Shown here in pieces: positions 51,296 to 59,376 of a stretch of DNA of 64,000 nt. Source of the stretch: Comamonadaceae bacterium (lineage in GTDB: Bacteria > Pseudomonadota > Gammaproteobacteria > Burkholderiales > Burkholderiaceae_C); contig JAJTEW010000002.1 of assembly GCA_021299875.1 (NCBI GenBank), positions 361,449-425,448 of the forward strand. The letters are read 5' to 3'. Position numbers and translations under genes: made by a program. The notes beneath the pieces were generated by a model. It searched no databases, was not told the origin of the DNA, and was given only the letters and a program-made list of their open reading frames with translations. The number at the start of each line of letters is the position of its first letter. Position 1 is the stretch's first letter.

Positions 51296-52192
51296 TTATG
51301 CCGTACCGCAGCAACGCAAGATGTCATGGGCCGTGCCCAGCGGGTCTTGTTCGTGTGCCAAGTGCCCAAGACCAGACTGAAGGTGCTGCCGCGCTTGCGG
51401 TAAGCGCTGGCAGGCTTCGTCGGCCAAAGCCGGTGGCACGGTTTGGTCTTGTGCGCCGATGAGCATGAACACGGGGTTGCGAATCTCGTGCAGGCGTGCG
51501 GCCAAGGGCTTGAGCCGCCAAGCCGCCATCATCGACAACACGCCGTGCACATGGCCCGAGTTGCTGAGCACGCGGGTGTAAAGATCGATCCCTTGCGGGT
51601 CGAGCGTGGAGCCGGTGCGTGCGATCCACTCGGCCACTGCCCCCGGTTTGGCGGCCATTTTGGCAGTGGCCCAGGCCGACAGCGGGTTGAGCGCTGCCAG
51701 TTTGGCTGCTGGGCCGAACAGCCAAGACGCCACGCCCGGCAGCGGCAGCCAAGCGGGGTTCAGACCGATCAGGGTGCTGCGCGCTGCGCTGTCAAAGTGC
51801 AGCGCCATGTGCGCGGCAATCGCCGCGCCCGCCGAGTGGCCCACGATGACCTGTGGCGTGAGCTTGAGTTGCAGCATCAGTGCACGCAGGCCCTCGGCCA
51901 TGCCGGGCAGCGACAGCGCGTCCTCGGGGCCCCGGCTGGTGAAGGCGTGGCCGGGCAGGTCGGGCGCGACCACCATGAAATGCGCGGCCAGTGTGGGCAT
52001 CATGCCGCGCCAACTGAAGTTGCCTGAGCCGGTACCGTGCAAAAGCAGCATGCACGGGCCTTGGCCCATGGTTTGAACATGCCATTGAATGCCGCCTGCT
52101 TGCACCTGTCGGCTGTGTTGTGCGTGCGGCCAAATCTGGGGCTGGGCTTGGTGCTCAGTCCAAGACATGCTGGGGTAGAAGCTGTCAAACAT
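51296..52192 (-). CDS. bchO: Mg-chelatase-associated alpha/beta hydrolase BchO
   Basis: BchO is an alpha/beta-hydrolase-fold protein found with bchI and bchD; its reaction is not established. The 298-aa sequence has LLLHGTGSGNFSWRGMMP, the nucleophile elbow VGHSAGAAIAAHMAL, LNPAWLPLPG and the His near GLGHLAHEQDP, all typical of BchO. It begins 6 bp after bchD and is therefore co-transcribed with the chelatase genes. Confidence 0.93.
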   Translation of the reverse strand: MFDSFYPSMSWTEHQAQPQIWPHAQHSRQVQAGGIQWHVQTMGQGPCMLLLHGTGSGNFSWRGMMPTLAAHFMVVAPDLPGHAFTSRGPEDALSLPGMAEGLRALMLQLKLTPQVIVGHSAGAAIAAHMALHFDSAARSTLIGLNPAWLPLPGVASWLFGPAAKLAALNPLSAWATAKMAAKPGAVAEWIARTGSTLDPQGIDLYTRVLSNSGHVHGVLSMMAAWRLKPLAARLHEIRNPVFMLIGAQDQTVPPALADEACQRLPQARQHLQSGLGHLAHEQDPLGTAHDILRCCGTA

Positions 52193-52198
52193 GACCGT

Positions 52199-54076
52199 TC
52201 AGGCCTGCGGGCTGCGCACGCGCTCGATGGCGTGGGCCATGCGCTGCGATTGCACCTGCGGCATGGGCAAGTAGCTCGCGCCCATGGTGGCGGCCAGTTG
52301 CTGCGCCTGTGCATCGGGGTGCATCGAGGTGTCGATCCACAAGGCGCGGTGGCCGCTGGCGCGCCACTGCTGGCCCCAGCTTTGCGCATCGGTTTGCGCT
52401 TGAGCGCGGCCGCCCAAGCCTTGCAGCGTCACATTGGCTCGGCCGTCACTCAGCACCACCAAGATGGGCGTGACGCCTTGGCGCTGCAGTTGCGTGGCTT
52501 GTTCGTGCGCCATCTTGAGGGCCAGGGCCAAGGGCGTGCCGCCGCCACCGGGCAGGCCGGTCATGGCGCGTTTGGCGCGCACCAGTGAGCGCGTCATGGG
52601 CAGCAGCAGCTGGGCCTGCGCACCTCGAAAGGCCACGATGCAGACGCTGTCGCGCCGGGCATAGGATTGCTGCAACAACAACTCGACCGCGCCCTTGGCC
52701 TCGGCCAAGCGCTGCAAAGCGGCCGAGCCCGAAGCGTCGAGCGCCAGGATCAGGCAGCTGGAGGCGCGCTGCTGGTAGCGCTGGATGTGGAAGTCTTCGA
52801 CGCGGATGGCGACGCGGCCGGTGCTGTGCGCTTGCCGCAAACGCTGCTTGGGTGCGGCGGCGCGCAAAGTGGCCAGCACATGCAGGCGCGCCTGACCGCC
52901 GGGGCGGCCCGGGCGTGGGGGCAGGGGGCGGCCGCGCTGCGAGCCCGCGCGGGTTTGGCCGCTGCGGCCCGAGGTGTTATGGCTGGCCGCGCCTTGGCGC
53001 GTCATCAGCGCGTCCAGCATGTGCGGCGGTAAGCTGGCCAAAGCGGCGGCAACCATCATGTCTTGCAGGTCTTCTGCACTCGGTTCGGCGTTCTGTTCAG
53101 GTGGTGGGTCGGGGTCTTGGGTGTTGTCTGCTTCAGCGTCGTTCTCAGGCGCTTGGTCGGTATTGTCTGGGGGCTCGGGTGGCGGTGTGGCGTCTTCCTG
53201 TGGCGCTGGCTCGGCTGCGGCTTGATCGGCAGATGGTTCAGCTGGCCACTGCGTGGCGCGTGGCGCGAGCACGCAGCGCGCGGCAAAGCCCAGGTCGTCG
53301 GCGTCCAGCGTGCTGCGACCGTTCAGCGCCGCATGGCCGCAGGCCACGCGCAGCGCCAGGCTGGGCACGCGCAAAGAGCCAATGCCCAGGCCCAAAGCGG
53401 CCGCGCAAAGCGCTTGCATGTGCGCATCGGTGGCTTGCACTTGGGACAGGTGCAAGCGGGCGCGCGCCAAAGCGCCGGGGCTCAGACGAATCTGCAGGCC
53501 ATCAGACCCGCCGCTCTCGTCTTGCAACGCCGCGTGTATGTCGCTGGGCGAGAGTTCGTTCAGGTCCAGCCAGACGCCCAAGCGCTCGGCCAAGGCTGCG
53601 CCCACGCCGGGTTCGTCGGGCAAGGATTCGTCGAGCGCGACCACGCCAAAGCGGGTGGGTGTGGGTGCTGCGCTGTGGCGGGTGGGTGGCACCTGGCCCT
53701 GTTCGAGGGCTTGCACCAAAGGCGCGAGCAGGGCGGGCGACAGGCGTTCGGCCATGGGCAGGCACACCAGGCTTTGATCGGCTTGTTGCAGCAGGCCCGC
53801 TTGCAGGTGCAATTGGCCGGTTTGCAGGGTATGGGCCAGGTCGATGCCGCCGAGCAACCGCTCGCTGTCCACCGAACCGGGCACTTTCACCAAGCCGATG
53901 CCCAGCCCCGCCAGCGCTTGCAACCAGCGCTCGCGCACCGGGCCGTGTGGCGCGCGCAGGCAAACGCCGCCAAAACCGTGGGGGTCGAGTTGCAGCAGTT
54001 GCAGCGTGGTGAGCGCGTCGTTCCAGCGCTCCAGCGGGTCCGAAGGGGTGGACGGTGTTGGGGCTTCGCGGGCCAT
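52199..54076 (-). CDS. bchD: Magnesium chelatase subunit D
   Basis: BchD forms the AAA+ double ring with BchI. The 625-aa protein has a degenerate AAA+ N-terminal half without an intact Walker A, an acidic Pro-rich linker at about 290-340 (EDATPPPEPPDNTDQAPEND), and a C-terminal von Willebrand A domain with the MIDAS motif LALDASGSAA. VAFRGAQAQLLLPMTRS and LSDGRANVTLQG complete that domain. ATG 54076 is preferred over the first track codon. It starts 13 bp after bchI. Confidence 0.95.
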   Translation of the reverse strand: MAREAPTPSTPSDPLERWNDALTTLQLLQLDPHGFGGVCLRAPHGPVRERWLQALAGLGIGLVKVPGSVDSERLLGGIDLAHTLQTGQLHLQAGLLQQADQSLVCLPMAERLSPALLAPLVQALEQGQVPPTRHSAAPTPTRFGVVALDESLPDEPGVGAALAERLGVWLDLNELSPSDIHAALQDESGGSDGLQIRLSPGALARARLHLSQVQATDAHMQALCAAALGLGIGSLRVPSLALRVACGHAALNGRSTLDADDLGFAARCVLAPRATQWPAEPSADQAAAEPAPQEDATPPPEPPDNTDQAPENDAEADNTQDPDPPPEQNAEPSAEDLQDMMVAAALASLPPHMLDALMTRQGAASHNTSGRSGQTRAGSQRGRPLPPRPGRPGGQARLHVLATLRAAAPKQRLRQAHSTGRVAIRVEDFHIQRYQQRASSCLILALDASGSAALQRLAEAKGAVELLLQQSYARRDSVCIVAFRGAQAQLLLPMTRSLVRAKRAMTGLPGGGGTPLALALKMAHEQATQLQRQGVTPILVVLSDGRANVTLQGLGGRAQAQTDAQSWGQQWRASGHRALWIDTSMHPDAQAQQLAATMGASYLPMPQVQSQRMAHAIERVRSPQA

Positions 54077-54089
54077 GCGTGCAGCCAAT

Positions 54090-55115
54090 TCAGGCGGCCA
54101 GCACTTCTTGCAAGCTGCGCTGCACGCGCGCGCCCGAGTCGGTGTCGTCCAGCGGGTTGCGGCGCAGGCGGTGGCGAAGGGCCAGTGGGGCCATGCTTTG
54201 CAGGTGCTCGGCCTTCACTGCTTTGTGGCCTTGTAGCGCGGCATACGCGCGGGTGGCGCGCAGCAGCGTGAGTTCGGCGCGCAGGCCGTCGGTGCCCAGT
54301 TGCTGGCACAGGCGGGTGCACAGCATCAGCATGTCGTCGCTCACTTCGACTTGGTCCAGCAGCTCACGCGCTTTGAGGATGCGTTTTTGCAGCTTCTGGT
54401 TGTCCTTGTGCCACAGCGCTTTGAAGGCGGCAGGGTCTTTGTCGAAGGCGTCGCGGCGTTTGATGATGCTCACGCGCAGCGCCAGGTCTTGCGGCGTGCG
54501 CACCTGCACCGACAGGCCAAAACGGTCCAGCAATTGGGGGCGCAGCTCGCCCTCTTCGGGGTTGCCGCTGCCCACCAGCACAAAGCGGGCGGGGTGGCGC
54601 ACGCTCAGGCCTTCGCGTTCGACCAGGTTTTCGCCCGAGGCGGCCACGTCAATGAGCAGGTCCACCAGGTGGTCGTCGAGCAGGTTGACCTCGTCGATGT
54701 ACAAAAAGCCTCGGTGCGCCTGGGCCAGCAGGCCGGGGGCGAAGGATTTGATGCCTTGCGACAGGGCTTTTTCCAGATCCAGCGCGCCGACCACGCGGTC
54801 TTCGGTCGCGCCCAAAGGCAGATCGACCACGGCCACACTCTGGCGTTCGGTCACGACTTTGGCTTTGGGATCGCGTGCTTGGCAGACCGGGCAGGCGCCT
54901 GCGGGTTTGGCCGGGTCGCAGCGGTAAGGACAGCCTTTGACGACCGAAATGGGCGGCAGCGGGTCCGCAAGGGCCCGCACGGCAGTCGATTTGCCGGTAC
55001 CCCGGTCCCCCAACACCAGTACGCCACCGATGGCCGGGTCGACCGCCACCACCTGGATGGCGAGGGTCATTTCATCTTGACCAACAATGGCCGCAAAAGG
55101 GAAGGTCAATGCCAT
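54090..55115 (-). CDS. bchI: Magnesium chelatase ATPase subunit I
   Basis: BchI is the AAA+ ATPase driving Mg2+ insertion. The 341-aa protein has Walker A VLGDRGTGKSTAV, Walker B GFLYIDEVNLLDDHLVD, and the sensor region LVGSGNPEEGELRPQLLDRFG. It is the first gene of bchIDO, and a sigma-70-like promoter overlapping a PpsR box lies just upstream. Confidence 0.97.
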   Translation of the reverse strand: MALTFPFAAIVGQDEMTLAIQVVAVDPAIGGVLVLGDRGTGKSTAVRALADPLPPISVVKGCPYRCDPAKPAGACPVCQARDPKAKVVTERQSVAVVDLPLGATEDRVVGALDLEKALSQGIKSFAPGLLAQAHRGFLYIDEVNLLDDHLVDLLIDVAASGENLVEREGLSVRHPARFVLVGSGNPEEGELRPQLLDRFGLSVQVRTPQDLALRVSIIKRRDAFDKDPAAFKALWHKDNQKLQKRILKARELLDQVEVSDDMLMLCTRLCQQLGTDGLRAELTLLRATRAYAALQGHKAVKAEHLQSMAPLALRHRLRRNPLDDTDSGARVQRSLQEVLAA

Positions 55116-55144
55116 GGGGCGTTCCGCAAAACTGTTCTCGGCCC

Positions 55145-55173
55145 ATCATCCAAAAGACGCGGCAAAGTGTCAA
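55145..55173 (-). promoter_or_regulatory. Sigma-70-type promoter of bchI
   Basis: On the minus strand TTGACA (plus 55168-55173) is followed after 17 bases by GATGAT (plus 55145-55150), 30 bp before the bchI ATG. The -35 hexamer is the edge of the PpsR box at 55168-55185. Confidence 0.55.
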
Positions 55174-55185
55174 GTTAAATTTACA
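55168..55185. promoter_or_regulatory. PpsR/CrtJ box upstream of bchI
   Basis: TGTCAAGTTAAATTTACA fits TGT-N12-ACA and lies within the larger palindrome AAGTGT-N12-ACACTT. The same extended flanks occur at the ccmA box. Confidence 0.75.
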
Positions 55186-55232
55186 CTTGATGTCGAATTT
55201 TTTCAGTGCCTAGGACCCGATCGCAGGAACCG

Positions 55233-55823
55233 TTAGCCAGCCCGGGTGAAGGGCATCACACCGACCAGCCAAAGGTGCAGGCCACCCATCAGGAAAGCCG
55301 CCCATACGCCGGTGCCCACCACCAACGCGAGCACAGTGGCCAGCAGCTTGCCTTCGGGCGCAGATTGCAGGCTTTGGCGGTCCCTCTTTCGGGCGGCGCG
55401 GAAGACCAGCACCGACCAAACGAGAAAGCCGCCGAATAGCAAGACATCAGCCGCATTGCCGTTGGACAGCAAATGGCCGAGCGCCCAGACTTTGACCGAC
55501 AAGGTCATAGGGTGGCGCAGTTTGGCCTGGATCTGGTTGCCCGGCACATACGTGGCCACCAGCAAAACCATGGCCAACCACATCAGCAAAATCGTGGCGT
55601 GTTGCATGCCGCGAGGCGGCGTCCACAGCACCACCGGGTCGAGGCGCGCTTGGCCATAGCCTTGCACCAACAAATAAAGACCCAGCAAGGAAATGGCAGC
55701 GTAAACCGCCTTGAATCCCAGCGCACCCCAACGGGCGATGCCGTCTTGGCGGACCTGGGGTGCCAGGCTTTGAAGTGAATGGATGCCTAAAAAAAGGACC
55801 AAACCGAGCAGGAGTTGCAGCAT
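55233..55823 (-). CDS. NnrU-family membrane protein
   Basis: This 196-aa membrane protein with about five or six helices has the NnrU-family pattern: GIHSLQSLAPQVR near the start, RLDPVVLWTPPRGMQHATILLMWLA, and AKLRHPMTLSVKVWALGHLLSNG with a conserved His-Pro and His. NnrU-type proteins were first linked to nitric-oxide metabolism but their activity is unknown, and a related protein (Z-ISO) acts in carotenoid isomerisation in plants. It is upstream of and on the same strand as bchI, 117 bp away. A link to photosynthesis is suggested only by position. Confidence 0.85.
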   Translation of the reverse strand: MLQLLLGLVLFLGIHSLQSLAPQVRQDGIARWGALGFKAVYAAISLLGLYLLVQGYGQARLDPVVLWTPPRGMQHATILLMWLAMVLLVATYVPGNQIQAKLRHPMTLSVKVWALGHLLSNGNAADVLLFGGFLVWSVLVFRAARKRDRQSLQSAPEGKLLATVLALVVGTGVWAAFLMGGLHLWLVGVMPFTRAG

Positions 55824-55877
55824 GTCAAAACCCTTTTTCTAAAGGCGTGTCAAGAAAGCTGCATTTTGACATGCCTG

Positions 55878-55895
55878 TGTCCATGGGGGTTGACA
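55878..55895. promoter_or_regulatory. PpsR/CrtJ-like box between the NnrU gene and HiPIP
   Basis: TGTCCATGGGGGTTGACA fits TGT-N12-ACA. It is 54 bp from the NnrU-family start and 122 bp before the HiPIP ATG. Two more half sites (TGTCAA at 55848, TTGACA at 55866) lie nearby. The left half is less typical than in the other boxes. Confidence 0.5.
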
Positions 55896-56017
55896 TTACA
55901 AATCCCGGGCTTTCCTGTGTGATTTGCTCGGGTATCCCGTTAAAAATGACAAGGTGACTGATCTGGCGCACAATGAACTGTCCAGTATTTTCTGGCTACC
56001 TATTTCAGGAGCAGTTC

Positions 56018-56344
56018 ATGTCCCGTTTTACCGAAATCTCTTCCACCCGCCGCGTGTTCATGATGCAAGTGGCCACGGCCGCCACAGCCACTTTGGCTGT
56101 GAGCCAAGCTTCGGCCCAAGCCATGGTCGACGAAAAAGACCCGCAAGCCGTGGGCTTGGCTTACAAAGCCGATGCGACCAAGGTCGACAAAGCCAAGAAC
56201 CCCAAGTACGCGGCGGGCAACAACTGCGCCAACTGCGCCTTGTTCCAAGCCAAGGCCGGTGCGGCTGCCGGTGGTTGCCCCTTGTTTGCAGGCAAGCAAG
56301 TGGCCGCCAAAGGCTGGTGCTCAGCCTGGGCCAAAAAGGCTTGA
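56018..56344 (+). CDS. High-potential iron-sulfur protein (HiPIP)
   Basis: This 108-aa precursor has a twin-arginine signal (STRRVFMMQVATAATATLAV, cleavage near ASAQA). The mature protein has the four-Cys pattern C-x2-C-x13-C-x13-C for one 4Fe-4S cluster (NCANCALF, GGCPLF, GWCSAW), which is the HiPIP arrangement. HiPIP is a soluble periplasmic electron carrier that reduces the tetraheme PufC in several purple bacteria. AGGAG precedes the ATG at 56018, preferred over the longer track ORF. The gene ends in its own terminator. Confidence 0.95.
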   Translation: MSRFTEISSTRRVFMMQVATAATATLAVSQASAQAMVDEKDPQAVGLAYKADATKVDKAKNPKYAAGNNCANCALFQAKAGAAAGGCPLFAGKQVAAKGWCSAWAKKA

Positions 56345-56386
56345 TGCCTCAGGTTCTTCGGCTGGATTTTTCCCGTCGGGTTCCTC

Positions 56387-56411
56387 AAAACCGCCTCTGG
56401 GCGGTTTTTTT
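56387..56411 (+). terminator. Rho-independent terminator after HiPIP
   Basis: AAAACCGCC, loop TCTG, GGCGGTTTTTTT: a compact G+C stem followed by seven T residues, 43 bases after the HiPIP stop. It separates HiPIP from the ccm operon. Confidence 0.92.
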
Positions 56412-56484
56412 ACGCCCCAAGACGGCTTGGGGCTCAGTGTTTGCCCTGATTTGCCCACGTCAGCAAGGCTTTGAACAGACAAAG

Positions 56485-56502
56485 TGTCAATCTGTCGTTA
56501 CA
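56485..56502. promoter_or_regulatory. PpsR/CrtJ box upstream of ccmA
   Basis: TGTCAATCTGTCGTTACA fits TGT-N12-ACA, and the surrounding AAGTGT...ACACTT flanks are identical to those of the bchI box. It lies 36 bp before the ccmA ATG and 74 bp after the HiPIP terminator, so it would control only the ccm operon. Confidence 0.7.
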
Positions 56503-56537
56503 CTTGCTGCTGTTTCAACCGACCAGAAGGCCTTTTC

Positions 56538-57203
56538 ATGGCATCTTGGGTGCTCTCAGCGATGGACCTGGCCTGCCAAAAGGCCCAGCGGACTTTGTTC
56601 GAGGGCGTGAGCTTGGTTGTGCCCAGGGGCAGTTGGCTGCACATCGAAGGCGGCAATGGGTGTGGCAAAACCAGTTTGCTGCGCATCTTGTGTGGCTTGT
56701 CACCTGCGGCGCATGGTCAAGTGCGTTGGGCTTCACCGGACCTGGACTGCCTCGAAGGTCTGCCACCTGCTCTGTCTGCCCGTCCTGACCGTTCGGTGCT
56801 CCATTTCATCGGCCATGCTTTGGGCCTCAAGCCCGATTTGAGCGCGACCGAAAACCTGTGCCTTGACGCCCAGGTCAGTGGCTTGACGCTCAGCCGCGAA
56901 CAGGCGGTGCAAGCCCTGGCCGCGCAGGGCCTCAAAAGTCGGGCGAATTTGCCCGTTCGAGTGCTGTCGCAAGGCCAGCGGCAAGGGGTGGCCTTGGCGC
57001 GTTTGCGCACCAGCCCCGCGCGCTTGTGGGTGCTGGACGAACCTTTGGTGGGCTTGGACACCCAAGCCACCGCCATCGCCCGAAATTTGCTTCAATCGCA
57101 TGTGGACGCTGGCGGCGCCATTGTCATGACCAGCCACCACGATGTGGGCTTGCAAGGCCCAGGTGAGCGGTTTCAACTGGGCGCCGTGGCGCGGGCGCTA
57201 TGA
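56538..57203 (+). CDS. ccmA: Heme exporter ATPase CcmA
   Basis: CcmA is the ABC ATPase of the CcmABCD complex that releases heme-loaded CcmE during cytochrome c maturation. The 221-aa protein has Walker A IEGGNGCGKTSLLRILCG, signature VLSQGQRQGVALARL, Walker B LWVLDEPLVGLD and the H-loop TSHHDVG. AGAAGG lies seven bases before ATG 56538; the track start at 56484 overlaps the PpsR box. The stop overlaps ccmB as ATGA. Confidence 0.95.
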   Translation: MASWVLSAMDLACQKAQRTLFEGVSLVVPRGSWLHIEGGNGCGKTSLLRILCGLSPAAHGQVRWASPDLDCLEGLPPALSARPDRSVLHFIGHALGLKPDLSATENLCLDAQVSGLTLSREQAVQALAAQGLKSRANLPVRVLSQGQRQGVALARLRTSPARLWVLDEPLVGLDTQATAIARNLLQSHVDAGGAIVMTSHHDVGLQGPGERFQLGAVARAL

Positions 57204-57892
57204 GCGTACAGATTCACCCCAGCCCCTGGCAAGCCATGGCCGGTGTGCTGCGCCGTGACCTGCGCCTGGCCTTGCGGCGCAAGGCCGAGTGGCTCGGCGC
57301 GGTTTTTTTCTTTGTCGTGGTGGCCGCGCTGTTTCCATTGGCGATCGGCCCCGAGCCAGGCACTTTGCGCCTCATCGGTCCAGGGGTGCTGTGGGTGGCG
57401 GCCTTGCTGGCCAGCATGCTGAGCCTGGGCCGTTTGTTCGAGGCCGATCACCAAGACGGCAGCTTGGAGCAATTGGCTTTGTCGGCTGCGCCCCTGTCTT
57501 GGCTGGTCAGTGCCAAGTTGTTGGCGCATTGGCTGATCGCTGGCTTGCCCCTGGTCTTGCTGTCGCCGATCTTGGGTTTGCAATTTGGCCTGGGTCCAGA
57601 AGCTCTGGGCATATTGGCTTTGACGCTTTTGATTGGCACGCCGGTGTTGTCTTTGCTGGGCGCGATTGGTGCAGCACTCACTTTGGGGGTGCGCGGCGGT
57701 GGGGTGTTGCAGTCGCTTTTGCTTTTGCCACTGTATGTGCCGGTGCTGGTATTTGGCACCGGTGCGGTGGATGCGCAGTTGCGCGGCCTTGGGGCACAGG
57801 CCCATGTCTCGGTGTTGCTGGCGCTGTTGCTGGCAGCGGCTGCGCTCAGCCCCTGGGCCTGTGCGGCAGCGCTGCGCCTGGCGTTGGAATGA
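57200..57892 (+). CDS. ccmB: Heme exporter permease CcmB
   Basis: The 230-aa membrane protein has six helices. The family pattern includes RRDLRLALRRKAEWLGAVFFF, GVLWVAALLASMLSLGRLF, DGSLEQLALSAAPL and LPLYVPVLVFGTGAVD. It partners CcmA and CcmC in the CcmE-release complex. Start overlaps the ccmA stop. Confidence 0.95.
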   Translation: MSVQIHPSPWQAMAGVLRRDLRLALRRKAEWLGAVFFFVVVAALFPLAIGPEPGTLRLIGPGVLWVAALLASMLSLGRLFEADHQDGSLEQLALSAAPLSWLVSAKLLAHWLIAGLPLVLLSPILGLQFGLGPEALGILALTLLIGTPVLSLLGAIGAALTLGVRGGGVLQSLLLLPLYVPVLVFGTGAVDAQLRGLGAQAHVSVLLALLLAAAALSPWACAAALRLALE

Positions 57893-57905
57893 AAAGGACC
57901 GATCC

Positions 57906-58664
57906 TTGAAACTCTTTCACTACGCTGCCCCACAACACTTTTATCCACTGGCGGGTCGCCTGTGGCCATGGCTGGCGCTGATTGCCAGTGCCTTGGCGCT
58001 GGCAGGCTTGTGGGTGGGCTTCATGGTGGCACCGTCTGACGCGCAGCAGGGGCAGGCTTACCGGATCATTTACATCCATGTGCCGGTGTCGTGGATGGCC
58101 ATGATCATTTACTTGGCCATGGCCTTTTGGAGCGTTTTGGGGCTGGTGTTCAACACGCGTTTGTCGGGCTTGATGACGCGGGCGCTGGCACCCACCGGGG
58201 CAATGCTTGCGTTTTTGTCGCTGTGGACCGGGGCCTTGTGGGGCAAGCCGATGTGGGGCACCTATTGGGTGTGGGACGCGCGCCTGACCTCGATGCTGAT
58301 CTTGCTGTTTTTGTATTTGGGCTACATCGCGCTGACCTCGGCCATTGAGGACACGCGCCGCTCAGACCGGGCAGGTGCCTTGGTGGCGGTGGTGGGCGCG
58401 GTCAACGTGCCCATCATTTATTTTTCGGTGCAGTGGTGGAACACCTTGCATCAGGGCGCATCGGTCTCGTTCACCCAGTCGCCGCGCATGGCCAGCATCA
58501 TGCTGACGGGCATGTTGCTGATGAGCTTCGCGGTTTGGATTTATGCCGTGGCCATCGCCTTGTGGCGTGTGCGCAGTTTGATTCTGGAACGTGAGAGCCA
58601 TGCGGCTTGGGTCCAGCAGCTGCCCGAGGTACAAGCACACCGGGCTTGGCGAGGTGCCGCATGA
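57906..58664 (+). CDS. ccmC: Heme lyase-loading protein CcmC (TTG start)
   Basis: CcmC attaches heme to CcmE. The 252-aa protein has six helices and the tryptophan-rich WWD-type segment GKPMWGTYWVWDARLTS flanked by conserved His residues (YIHVPVSWMAM, WWNTLHQGAS). The track ORF begins far upstream inside ccmB out of frame. The first credible start in this frame is TTG 57906 (product MKLFHYAAPQHFYPL), which has AGGA seven bases upstream; the next in-frame ATG would remove the first helix. The stop overlaps ccmD as ATGA. Confidence 0.92.
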   Translation: MKLFHYAAPQHFYPLAGRLWPWLALIASALALAGLWVGFMVAPSDAQQGQAYRIIYIHVPVSWMAMIIYLAMAFWSVLGLVFNTRLSGLMTRALAPTGAMLAFLSLWTGALWGKPMWGTYWVWDARLTSMLILLFLYLGYIALTSAIEDTRRSDRAGALVAVVGAVNVPIIYFSVQWWNTLHQGASVSFTQSPRMASIMLTGMLLMSFAVWIYAVAIALWRVRSLILERESHAAWVQQLPEVQAHRAWRGAA

Positions 58665-58906
58665 TTTGGCAAAGCGCGTCCGAGTTTTGGGCCATGGGTG
58701 GCTATGGCGTGTACGTCTGGGGCAGCATGGGCGTGAGTGCGGCCTTGATGGTGCTGGAGGTGTGGCTTGCGCGGGTGGGCCGTCGGCAAGCGCTGGACGC
58801 GGTGTGCGAGGCCATGGACGCTGCGCAAGAGGAAACCCATGAACCCGACTCGGTCGCACCGACCGCGTCCGCCTACAAGTCTTTCAACTCGGGAGCCGCG
58901 TCATGA
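58661..58906 (+). CDS. ccmD: Cytochrome c maturation protein CcmD
   Basis: CcmD is a small bitopic protein of the CcmABCD complex. The 81-aa product has the hallmark [30 protein letters not shown], one helix, then a longer than usual cytoplasmic tail of about 35 residues. ATG 58661 overlaps the ccmC stop, and its own stop overlaps ccmE as ATGA. The track lists a longer reading that begins in ccmC. Confidence 0.9.
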   Translation: MIWQSASEFWAMGGYGVYVWGSMGVSAALMVLEVWLARVGRRQALDAVCEAMDAAQEETHEPDSVAPTASAYKSFNSGAAS

Positions 58907-59349
58907 AAAACCGCCACAAGCGATTGTTCGGCATCGGACTGGGCTTGCTGCTCGTGTGCGGTGCGCTGTTTTTTGTGCTCAACGCGTTCCAGAGCAATTT
59001 GGTTTTCTTCTTCACACCCACGCAAGTCGCGGCAGGCGAAGCGCCCAAAGACGGTCACTTTCGGGTAGGCGGTTTGGTCAAAGAAGGCAGCATCCAGCGC
59101 GACGGCATGGCGGTGGCCTTTGTGGTGACCGATACGCATCAAGAGGTGCCAGTGTCTTATGTTGGCTTCTTGCCCGATCTGTTCAAAGAGGGTAAGGGCG
59201 TGGTGGCGCAGGGTCGTTTGAACGCCAGTCGACAGTTTGTCGCCAGTGAAGTGCTGGCCAAGCACGATGAAAACTACATGCCACCCGAAGCCCAGCATGC
59301 GTTGGACGAGGCGGCCAAGGCCCGCATCGGTGCGGCGGTGGCGCAATGA
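58903..59349 (+). CDS. ccmE: Periplasmic heme chaperone CcmE
   Basis: The 148-aa membrane-anchored OB-fold protein covalently carries heme on the conserved His in [13 protein letters not shown], with the neighbouring Tyr ligand. The N-terminal helix ([20 protein letters not shown]) and [14 protein letters not shown] are typical. It overlaps ccmD by 4 bp and precedes ccmF by 27 bp. Confidence 0.95.
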   Translation: MKNRHKRLFGIGLGLLLVCGALFFVLNAFQSNLVFFFTPTQVAAGEAPKDGHFRVGGLVKEGSIQRDGMAVAFVVTDTHQEVPVSYVGFLPDLFKEGKGVVAQGRLNASRQFVASEVLAKHDENYMPPEAQHALDEAAKARIGAAVAQ

Positions 59350-59376
59350 TGCGCGCTGTTTTTTCAGGAGCCTGGC

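Noticed and set aside
52585-54012. 475-codon plus-strand ORF opposite bchD
   Set aside because: Arg/Ala-rich antisense shadow of bchD without motifs.
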